This document shows positions 1 through 5,044 of a stretch of 5,251 bases of DNA, piece after piece. The position numbers and the translations under genes were made by a program. Within the stretch, counting starts at the first letter, position 1. Each line of letters begins with the position of its first letter. The stretch lies in assembly GCA_002320455.1 (NCBI GenBank), contig DCKU01000143.1:1-5251 (forward strand), read 5' to 3'. The notes beneath the pieces were generated by a model. It saw nothing but the letters and a program-made list of their open reading frames with translations, was not told where the DNA came from and did not search any database. The DNA is from Salinisphaera sp. UBA1666. Its GTDB lineage: Bacteria; Pseudomonadota; Gammaproteobacteria; Nevskiales; Salinisphaeraceae.

Positions 1-41
1 TATGACGACACGCCCTAGTCGCCGCCGGTTGCGGCGTAGCC

Positions 42-524
42 TTGTTGCTAACCGGCTGTGCTAGCGGGCCCGCGTCGATGGACGACACTGCGGCCGCCAA
101 CGCGCCCGCGGCCCGCGCCGGCGAAAACAGCGCCGCCCGCGCGCTGCTGCGCTATATGGCCGCTTACGACGACGTCGGCACCGACAACGGCGCCCGTGTT
201 CCAACGCTGTGCGTTGGCGTGGGCGCGCAGGTCAATGCTTTAAGCGACCCGAGGCCAGCCATGCTTGCCCGCCTCAAACGCTCGCTGGGTCGCGCGGTGG
301 TGCCGGCCAGCCAGTGCACCGCCGGCGCCCGGGCGACAGACGCCGAAGGCAATCCGGCGCGTATCATCTACGTCCAGAAGCAGCGTCAGGACAACGCGCG
401 AAGCTTTATCTTCCGAGGCGGCTATTACGAGGCCAACCTGGGGGCTGCGACCGGGTTGTATCGCGTCGAGCGCAGCGCCGATGACTGGTACATCACACCT
501 GACGGGCCGCAGGCCGTCTCGTAA
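42..524 (+). CDS. Putative lipoprotein of unknown function (5' end possibly frameshifted)
   Basis: The product ends with a TAA at 522-524. The first 6 residues include a lipobox-like LLTGC (Cys codon at 57-59), the usual site of lipid attachment and signal peptidase II cleavage. The only in-frame start before that Cys is TTG at 42 (or 45), leaving 5 residues ahead of it, far too short for a signal peptide. The same frame stays open back to a TGA at 3-5 and encodes a hydrophobic stretch (ALVAAGCGVALLL), so the real N-terminus probably begins further upstream. An ATG at 2-4 lies one frame away; skipping one C of the CCC run at 13-15 would join it to give MTTRLVAAGCGVALLLTGC, a textbook lipoprotein signal. 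The rest is an Ala-rich linker and then a mixed globular domain with two Cys (residues 57 and 92 counted from the TTG) that could form a disulfide after export. I do not recognise the family. It converges on rsgA with a 24-base gap. The gene is convincing; its start is not. Confidence 0.7.
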   Translation: MLLTGCASGPASMDDTAAANAPAARAGENSAARALLRYMAAYDDVGTDNGARVPTLCVGVGAQVNALSDPRPAMLARLKRSLGRAVVPASQCTAGARATDAEGNPARIIYVQKQRQDNARSFIFRGGYYEANLGAATGLYRVERSADDWYITPDGPQAVS

Positions 525-548
525 CCGCTCCTAGGCTACGCAAGGAGT

Positions 549-1664
549 TCAGGACTTGCCGTGTCGCTGGTCGTCGCGCCGCAGCTTGGCCTTGCTGGGC
601 TTGCGACGCCCCGGGCGGGGCACGGCTCGTGCCGCCTTGCGCGCGGCGGCGTCTTGGACCTCGCCTTGTAGCTTCAGATAGTTGGCCACGCGCCGGCTGT
701 CCAGCTCACCGGCGGCAATTGCGGCGTTGATCGCACAGCCGGGCTCTTGATCATGGCGACAGTCGCGAAACGCACACCGCTCGGCTACGCGGGCCACGTC
801 GACAAAACCGTCATCGTCCAGGGCCTCTTCGCCGGTGGGTTTCAGCTCGCGCATGCCCGGCGTGTCGATCAAACAGGCGCCGCCGGGCAATTGCCAGAGG
901 GCACGGTAGCTCGTGGTGTGCCGCCCGCGGGCGTCGGCCTCGCGCACGGCGCCGGTCTTCATGCGCGCGTCACCCAGCAGCGTATTCGTCAGCGTGGACT
1001 TGCCGGCGCCAGAGCTGCCGACAACAACGGCCGTCTGGCCAGCGCCCAGCCAGGGCCCAAGCTGGCCAACGCTTGGCCTGTCGCGCGCGTCCACGGCCAC
1101 GATTGGAACAGTCAACTCGGTCAGCCGCCGATGGGCAGCCTCGGTCAGCGCGCCGAGCGATGCGTCCTGGTCGGCGCGGGTCAACACGAGCACTCCTCGC
1201 GCGCCGCCGCGCACCAGCGCCAGATATCGCTCGATACGACGCAAGTTGAAGTCGCGCGTGAGCCCGCTGACCACGAACACCACATCGATATTCGCTGCGA
1301 TGACCTGCTGGCCGTAGTGCTCGCCGGCCGCTGCCCGAGTCAGGGCCGTGCGTCGCGGCAGCAGCGCCAGCCCACGCGGCGCATCGGCCGGCTCGCCGGT
1401 AATCAGCAGCCAGTCGCCCACGCAGGGCCGCGCGCCCTGGGCCTGGCGCGGCCGCTGCCACGCCGGCAAGGATTCGATATTGAACGCCTCGGCCCGATCG
1501 TCGCTGACGATATAACCGGTGCGGTGCTGGGCCACCACCCGCGCCGGGCGCGCGTCCACGGTCTCGGCGCGTACGCGGGCGGTGGTATCGGCCCAAGGGC
1601 TATCGGTCGGCCAGCCGTCAAATGGCCAGCCCAGCTGACGCAGGCGGTCGAAGTCCGGCGTCAT
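549..1664 (-). CDS. rsgA: RsgA, small-subunit ribosome biogenesis GTPase
   Basis: RsgA (YjeQ) is a cytoplasmic GTPase that binds the 30S subunit late in maturation and is released on GTP hydrolysis. The 371-residue product has the family's three parts: an N-terminal OB-fold region (about 40-110), a circularly permuted GTPase domain, and a C-terminal zinc-binding region. The permutation is visible in motif order: G4-like TRAD at 162-165, then the P-loop GSSGAGKST at 216-224, RHTTS at 248-252 and DTPG at 267-270. The zinc knuckle is C297-x4-C302-x-H304-x5-C310, followed by a basic Lys/Arg-rich tail. G4 reads TRAD instead of the NKxD seen in E. coli RsgA; related LTKAD forms occur in some RsgA branches, as far as I recall. 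The length is near the usual 300-370. The ATG at 1664 gives a sensible N-terminus; only a weak purine run (GAGAAAG) lies upstream. The gene is divergent from purU. Confidence 0.95.
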   Translation of the reverse strand: MTPDFDRLRQLGWPFDGWPTDSPWADTTARVRAETVDARPARVVAQHRTGYIVSDDRAEAFNIESLPAWQRPRQAQGARPCVGDWLLITGEPADAPRGLALLPRRTALTRAAAGEHYGQQVIAANIDVVFVVSGLTRDFNLRRIERYLALVRGGARGVLVLTRADQDASLGALTEAAHRRLTELTVPIVAVDARDRPSVGQLGPWLGAGQTAVVVGSSGAGKSTLTNTLLGDARMKTGAVREADARGRHTTSYRALWQLPGGACLIDTPGMRELKPTGEEALDDDGFVDVARVAERCAFRDCRHDQEPGCAINAAIAAGELDSRRVANYLKLQGEVQDAAARKAARAVPRPGRRKPSKAKLRRDDQRHGKS

Positions 1665-1749
1665 TGCAGGCTTTCTCTTGGCTCGAAAGGGCGCCGCTGA
1701 CCGGGAGGTCGATCACACCACAGCGCTCGGTACGGACACACATCACCCC

Positions 1750-1776
1750 CTGACACGGCCCGCGGCGCGCTATCAT
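1750..1776 (+). promoter_or_regulatory. Candidate sigma70-type promoter for purU
   Basis: CTGACA at 1750-1755 matches the -35 consensus at 5 of 6 bases, and TATCAT at 1771-1776 matches the -10 consensus at 5 of 6. The spacer is 15 bases, shorter than the optimal 17. Transcription would start near 1783, leaving a leader of about 30 bases before the purU ATG. The AT-containing -10 stands out in a very GC-rich stretch. This is inferred from sequence only. Confidence 0.4.
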
Positions 1777-1812
1777 TCGCCGGCCGAGTCATCACCATAC
1801 CGCGCGCTGTTC

Positions 1813-2670
1813 ATGCAATCGTCCCGTCATTTTACGCTGCGTTTGTCCTGTCCCGATCGTGTCGGCATCGTCGCACGTGTTGCCGGTTTTCTGGCCGATG
1901 CGGGCGGGTGGATTCTACGCTCCAGCCAGCACTCGGACCCGGTCACTGGCCGCTTTTATATGCGTGTCGAGGTCGACGCCGACACGCTCGGCTGTGACCT
2001 GCCGATGCTGACCAAGCGGTTTGCGCCTCTCGCAGACGAGCTGGACATGGACTGGCGACTGGCCGACAGCGCCGTTAGAAAACGCATCGTCGTGCTCGTC
2101 TCACGCCAGATGCACTGTCTCTACGACCTGCTGGAGCGCTGGCGTTCCGGCGAGCTGGACGTCGAAATTCCGTGCGTAATCTCCAATCACGAAGATGCCC
2201 GCGGCCTGGTCGAGTGGCACGGCATCCCGTTCCACTACGTACCCGTGGACAAGACCGACAAGGAAGTCGCCTGGCAAGCGCTCGACACACTGTTTCGCGA
2301 CGCCCAGGCCGACACCATGGTACTGGCGCGCTACATGCAGATACTGCCCGCTTGGCTTTGCGAGGCCTATGCCGGCCAGATTCTCAACATCCACCACAGC
2401 TTTCTGCCCAGCTTCGTTGGCGCGTCGCCTTACCAACAAGCCTGGGAGCGCGGCGTCAAGCAGGTCGGCGCCACCTGTCATTACGTCACCGCCGATCTCG
2501 ACCAGGGGCCCATCATCGAGCAAGACGTCACCCGCGTGACCCACAACGACGCGGTCAAGGACCTGGTGCGCTACGGCAAGGATATCGAAAAAGCCGTACT
2601 CGCCCGCGGCCTGCGCTATCACCTGGAAGACCGCGTGCTGATCAGCGGGCGGCGGACCGTCGTGCTGTAG
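1813..2670 (+). CDS. purU: PurU, formyltetrahydrofolate deformylase
   Basis: PurU hydrolyses 10-formyltetrahydrofolate to formate and tetrahydrofolate, balancing one-carbon pools and feeding formate to PurT in purine synthesis. The 285-residue product has an N-terminal ACT regulatory domain (about 5-80, with CPDRVGIVARV and TGRFYMRVEV) and a C-terminal formyltransferase-type catalytic domain (about 92-270). The catalytic triad by analogy with GAR transformylase is N192, H194 (in LNIHHSFLPSF) and D230 (in DLDQGPIIEQD). The sequence resembles E. coli PurU throughout, including the final RTVVL. The frame is open upstream to 1678, but those 45 residues look like untranslated DNA and contain the candidate promoter, so I chose the ATG at 1813, which gives the normal family length. 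No clear Shine-Dalgarno precedes it. It is divergent from rsgA and convergent with the cupin gene, so probably monocistronic. Confidence 0.95.
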   Translation: MQSSRHFTLRLSCPDRVGIVARVAGFLADAGGWILRSSQHSDPVTGRFYMRVEVDADTLGCDLPMLTKRFAPLADELDMDWRLADSAVRKRIVVLVSRQMHCLYDLLERWRSGELDVEIPCVISNHEDARGLVEWHGIPFHYVPVDKTDKEVAWQALDTLFRDAQADTMVLARYMQILPAWLCEAYAGQILNIHHSFLPSFVGASPYQQAWERGVKQVGATCHYVTADLDQGPIIEQDVTRVTHNDAVKDLVRYGKDIEKAVLARGLRYHLEDRVLISGRRTVVL

Positions 2671-2683
2671 GAGGGCGCTACGG

Positions 2684-2709
2684 TGCCTCAGCCGGGGCAG
2701 GGGCGTTTT
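2684..2709 (+). terminator. Weak candidate terminator after purU
   Basis: Fourteen bases past the purU stop, TGCCTC (2684-2689) pairs with GGGGCA (2694-2699) around a 4-base AGCC loop, with one G-T pair. A TTTT run follows at 2706-2709, separated from the stem by six bases. Position between two convergent genes fits a terminator, but the stem is short and the T-run is not directly adjacent, so this is a weak call. Confidence 0.3.
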
Positions 2710-2727
2710 GTTATCCCGTGCGCTGCA

Positions 2728-2997
2728 CTATTTCTTGCCTAACACCACACGCGCCCCGTCGGCGCCAGTCTGCTCGACATGCCGGGATCCAGCGGCAAGC
2801 TCACATACCTCGCCAGGACCAAACACCGTGGTACCGCTTGGCTGTGCCAGCCGAAACTCACCCTCAAGTATCAACAGCCGCACCGATTGGTCATGCGCAT
2901 GCATTTCACCGTCGGCGTGGGGCGGGTAGGTTTTGGTTTCAGGCGTACCGTAGCCGTCTTCTTGCAGCTTTTCGAGAAAGCGTTGTTGTTCAGTCAT
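2728..2997 (-). CDS. Small single-domain cupin protein
   Basis: The 89-residue product is almost entirely one small beta-barrel cupin. Motif 1 is GEMHAHDQ...LEGEF, with metal-ligand candidates H33 and H35. Motif 2 is PGEVCELAAGSRH, with H73. The glutamate usually found four or five residues after the HxH is absent here (V39/R40 instead), so if a metal is bound its coordination is by three His or with another ligand. Single-domain cupins of this size act as enzymes, metabolite binders or quality-control proteins, and the substrate cannot be told from sequence. The ATG at 2997 gives a short helical lead-in (FLEKLQEDGYG) typical of this type. No strong ribosome binding site is visible. It converges on purU and lies downstream of a perfect inverted repeat at 3030-3052. 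Confidence 0.85.
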   Translation of the reverse strand: MTEQQRFLEKLQEDGYGTPETKTYPPHADGEMHAHDQSVRLLILEGEFRLAQPSGTTVFGPGEVCELAAGSRHVEQTGADGARVVLGKK

Positions 2998-3029
2998 TTC
3001 GATACGGTTTTTGCAAGACGGTGGATCTA

Positions 3030-3052
3030 CTGTAGCGAAACTAGAGCTACAG
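3030..3052. promoter_or_regulatory. Perfect 7-bp dyad upstream of the cupin gene (possible operator)
   Basis: CTGTAGC (3030-3036) and GCTACAG (3046-3052) are exact inverted copies separated by 9 bases, 33 to 55 bases upstream of the cupin ATG. The symmetry and location suit a dimeric regulator site, or a hairpin in the cupin leader. I see no strong -35/-10 pair around it and no adjacent regulator gene, so the role is inferred. Confidence 0.35.
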
Positions 3053-3136
3053 GTACCGTAAATGAATGCGGGCTAGATCTGAGCAGCGCTGGTCTAGTAC
3101 GTCCACGCAGACACTCAACAATCTGAAAAAGCCGAA

Positions 3137-3322
3137 TCAATCCCGATAGAACGGAGATAAGTATACTGTCCCCGGATATCCCATGATGAGCCTTCTTTGA
3201 AGTGTCCGCATTAACGGGTGAGAACCCGCGGGATTCTGGCCTAAGTAATCTTGTATCTGCTGTAGCTTATCGCCGACCTCTGCTACAACGCTAGCGAGCT
3301 CGCCATCGGTAGTAATCGGCAC
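3137..3322 (-). CDS. Small hypothetical protein, 61 residues, GTG start
   Basis: I do not recognise this protein. It starts at GTG (3322) with AGGGGG four bases upstream on the minus strand (plus 3327-3332), the clearest Shine-Dalgarno in the window, which is the main reason to believe in it. The first 30 residues look protein-like: acidic, with a likely amphipathic helix (ELASVVAEVGDKLQQIQDYL). The last 15 or so residues are different in character and are translated through the GTATACTGTCCCC motif at 3158-3175, so the original reading frame may have been cut short by a repeat or rearrangement. It sits in an AT-richer island unlike the neighbouring genes. It could be an intact small gene, the 5' remnant of a longer one, or a chance ORF. 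Confidence 0.45.
   Translation of the reverse strand: MPITTDGELASVVAEVGDKLQQIQDYLGQNPAGSHPLMRTLQRRLIMGYPGTVYLSPFYRD
3158..3175. repeat. GTATACTGTCCCC motif, possible dispersed-repeat remnant
   Basis: The stretch reads TAAGTATACTGTCCCCGG on +. From memory, nearly the same string recurs in many proteobacterial genomes beside Y1/REP-associated (RAYT) transposase genes. I cannot verify that here. No transposase gene lies in this window, so at most this is a remnant or a non-autonomous element. Confidence 0.3.
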
Positions 3323-3326
3323 ATTT

Positions 3327-3332
3327 CCCCCT
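3327..3332 (-). promoter_or_regulatory. Shine-Dalgarno of the 61-residue ORF
   Basis: AGGGGG on the minus strand lies four bases before the GTG at 3322. It also precedes an overlapping ATG at 3324 in another frame, which closes after 13 codons, so the GTG frame is preferred. Confidence 0.45.
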
Positions 3333-3381
3333 GTCTTCTAACGCAAAGTATACGACCAGTGCTAGGTATAGCGCTGACCGC

Positions 3382-3464
3382 TGAATTCGCATAGCGATAA
3401 TGGCAATTCGGTAAATCCCACACGGAGGGGAGTCCGTCGCTTTAACAAGTGCTATGCGAACTCA
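3382..3464. repeat. Interrupted inverted repeat with a nested hairpin
   Basis: TTCGCATAGC (3386-3395) and GCTATGCGAA (3451-3460) are perfect inverted copies. Extending outward gives 13 of 14 pairs (3382-3395 with 3451-3464; A-C mismatch at 3385/3461). The 55-base interior holds a second hairpin, ACGGA (3422-3426) with TCCGT (3433-3437) around GGGGAG. On the minus strand this would be in the leader of the 61-residue ORF, ending about 60 bases before its GTG; it also lies 58 bases past the deacetylase stop. On + a T5 run (3467-3471) follows the outer arm. It could be a structured leader, a transcription attenuator or the ends of a small mobile element. Confidence 0.5.
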
Positions 3465-3521
3465 TCTTTTTACTAATTACGGATTTGTTGAATAGTCCCA
3501 CTAGATAAACTCGAGACAGCA

Positions 3522-4541
3522 TCAAACGCCGTTCAACCCACCAAAGAAGTGCGTCGCATTAACCCCAAGATGATCGACGTCATACCCGCCTTCCTGAATC
3601 ACGCAAATCGGTTTGTCAGTCGCGGCGAGTAGCCGGCCCATCTGGCCGAATCCTTCCGAGGTGACGGACACCTTGGCTTGGGGATCTTCGTAGTAAGTGT
3701 CAAAACCGAGTGCTACGACGATGACGTCGGCCTCGAACAGGCGGATGGCGGTTAACGCTTCTTCGAACTTCTCGAAGAAGAATTCTTCCGAAGAGCCGTG
3801 TGGCATGGGCAGGTTGAGGTTGTAGCCGAAGCCTTTGCCGTCGCCGCGTTCGTCCTCGTAGCCGGTGACGACGGGGTAGAAGTTGGTGGGGTCGCCGTGG
3901 ATGGAGACGTAGAGCACGTCGTCGCGTTCCCCGAATATTTCCTGGATGCCTTGGCCGTGGTGCATGTCGGGGTCGAGGACGGCGACTTTGTCGTAGGTTT
4001 GGCGCAGGTAGTCGGCGGCGATGGCGGCGTTGTTTAAGAAGCAGAAGCCGCCGGCGGCATCCGGGCGGGCGTGGTGGCCCGGCGGGCGGCAGATTGCATA
4101 GGAGGACTTCTGGCCGGCGGCGATGTCGTCGGCGGCGGATAGGGCGCATTGGGCGCTGGCGTAGGCGGCTTTCCAGGTGTCGGGGCCAATGGGGGAGCTG
4201 CCGTCGGCGATGTAGTAGGCCGTTTCCGCGAGGATGCCCTTCATGGGGTTGTTCTTGCGGACGTAGATGTTGGACATGACTTCCGCGCCCCAGTCTTCCG
4301 GCCAGCGGCGGTGGGCCGATTCCAGATAGCGCAGATAGCCCATGTCGTGCACGGCCGAGATGGGTCGCATGCCGTGGTCGGTGGGTGTGTCGATTTCGAC
4401 GCCCATGTCTTTCAACGCGGCCAGTAGCGGGGGGATGCGGGCCGGCACTTCTTGCGGGGCGCGCATGGCGCCGCGGGTGAGATAGCTCTGGGGGTGGTGC
4501 AGGTTTTGGGTTTCGTCGAAATAGGCTTTCACTACGGGCAT
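3522..4541 (-). CDS. Acetylpolyamine amidohydrolase (histone deacetylase superfamily)
   Basis: This zinc hydrolase family removes acetyl groups from acetylated polyamines such as acetylputrescine, in the cytoplasm. The 339-residue product has the arginase/deacetylase fold motifs in order: PPGHHA with H156 and H157, GGFCFLNNAAIAA at 164-176, D192 and H194 as zinc ligands in DPDMHHGQG, D281 (ALGFDTYYEDP) as third zinc ligand, and Y320 in EGGY as the transition-state tyrosine. The spacing agrees with the Mycoplana ramosa enzyme (D195, H197, D284, Y323, as I recall), a constant offset of three. The usual HHGNGTQ is HHGQGIQ here. Lysine deacetylase activity on proteins is possible but the length and PIGPDTW region favour the polyamine subfamily. 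The frame is open to a TTG at 4619, but those 26 residues are Pro-rich and unlike the family; ATG at 4541 begins MPVVKAYFDE and gives the normal length. No strong ribosome binding site is visible. Confidence 0.9.
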   Translation of the reverse strand: MPVVKAYFDETQNLHHPQSYLTRGAMRAPQEVPARIPPLLAALKDMGVEIDTPTDHGMRPISAVHDMGYLRYLESAHRRWPEDWGAEVMSNIYVRKNNPMKGILAETAYYIADGSSPIGPDTWKAAYASAQCALSAADDIAAGQKSSYAICRPPGHHARPDAAGGFCFLNNAAIAADYLRQTYDKVAVLDPDMHHGQGIQEIFGERDDVLYVSIHGDPTNFYPVVTGYEDERGDGKGFGYNLNLPMPHGSSEEFFFEKFEEALTAIRLFEADVIVVALGFDTYYEDPQAKVSVTSEGFGQMGRLLAATDKPICVIQEGGYDVDHLGVNATHFFGGLNGV

Positions 4542-4692
4542 CCGGTTGGCTTTTTGGGACGGGCCTTTATGGCCTATGGGGATGGTTTGAACATACGCTG
4601 GCGGGGGATTGGGGTGCAATGGGGTTTCGGTCTTATATCGGCCTTATGGTGATCGAGTTCGAATGCTCTTTAGACTGTTTTAAGCGCCGGTT
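4542..4692. other. Upstream region of the deacetylase gene
   Basis: No coding sequence is supported here. On the minus strand TATAAG (plus 4632-4637) is a possible -10 but lacks a -35 at proper distance. TTGCAC (plus 4614-4619) and TATGTT (plus 4590-4595), 18 bases apart, form another weak pair. Neither is strong enough to call a promoter. The structured repeat region begins directly to the right. Confidence 0.3.
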
Positions 4693-4742
4693 TCGCACTG
4701 CCGTGCGAGTCACCTTTATTTGCTTGTCCAAATAAACGTGAC
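4693..4742. repeat. Two adjacent hairpins opening the structured region
   Basis: TCGCAC (4693-4698) pairs with GTGCGA (4703-4708) around TGCC. Directly next to it, 4709-4722 (GTCACcTTTATTTG) pairs with 4729-4742 (CAAATAAAcGTGAC), 13 of 14 positions, around CTTGTC. The second hairpin is AT-rich in an otherwise GC-rich region. From memory, GTCACTTT...TTGCTTGTCCAA-type hairpins recur in intergenic repeats of many proteobacteria; this is unverified. Confidence 0.7.
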
Positions 4743-4751
4743 CCAAACAAA

Positions 4752-4931
4752 GGACACCCTGCATGTCCGCCCACTACGCGGGTACGCGCAGCCGCCCGGG
4801 GCGAGTGGGACACGGCCAGGAACTCGCACGGCTTTGGCCGCGCTCAGACATGCTGGCCGTGCCGGCGCGGTGCGCCGGACACCCACTCGCCCCGAGCGTC
4901 TGCGCCGGCCCTGAAGGGCACCCGAATACAG
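4752..4931 (+). repeat. Structured repeat, copy 1 (multi-branched fold)
   Basis: This stretch folds into consecutive stems. GGACA (4752-4756) pairs with TGTCC (4764-4768). A 13-bp perfect stem, 4797-4809 with 4882-4894, encloses two arms: arm A, 4811-4819 with 4853-4861 (9 bp), which contains an inner hairpin 4829-4832 with 4837-4840; and arm B, 4862-4868 with 4872-4878 (7 bp, GGT loop). GCCC (4908-4911) with GGGC (4916-4919) follows. A second copy on the minus strand shares the core and the flanking landmarks GCGTCT and AATACAG at almost equal distances. Open frames run through it but do not look coding. It may specify a structured RNA, or hairpins acted on as single-stranded DNA. Confidence 0.75.
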
Positions 4932-4962
4932 GCACGGCGCGGAAGATTACGTACTCGCGTAG

Positions 4963-4992
4963 GTCGGCTTAGGCCAAAGGCCGTAAGCCGAC
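4963..4992. repeat. Palindromic hairpin between the two repeat copies
   Basis: GTCGGCTTA (4963-4971) pairs perfectly with TAAGCCGAC (4984-4992), and GGCC (4972-4975) with GGCC (4979-4982) around an AAA loop, leaving one bulged G at 4983: 13 bp in all. Palindromes of the form GTCGGnTTA...TAAnCCGAC are, from memory, widespread REP-like intergenic repeats in beta- and gammaproteobacteria. No T-run follows on either strand, so it is not a standard terminator. Confidence 0.75.
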
Positions 4993-5044
4993 ATGACCAT
5001 CCTCAAAAGGCCCGCAAGCCTCTCATTCGACGCAAGATCCAAAT

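Noticed and set aside
528..547. CTCCT/AGGAG inverted repeat between the lipoprotein gene and rsgA as a bidirectional terminator
   Set aside because: The stem is 5 bp with a 10-base loop and has no T-run on either side.
747..1700. Long plus-strand open frame of 317 codons
   Set aside because: It lies antisense to rsgA, whose motifs are unmistakable; open antisense frames are expected at this GC content.
1678..1812. N-terminal extension of PurU to 1678
   Set aside because: The extra 45 residues are unlike PurU and overlap the candidate promoter.
3441..3493. Integron attC-like site (TTTAAC...GTTGAAT)
   Set aside because: GTTGAAT fits GTTRRRY, but the left partner CTTTAAC breaks the RYYYAAC rule and the interior lacks the needed self-complementarity. 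No integrase or cassette array is present.
4542..4619. TTG start at 4619 for the deacetylase
   Set aside because: The extra 26 residues are Pro-rich and not family-like; ATG at 4541 gives the expected length and N-terminus.
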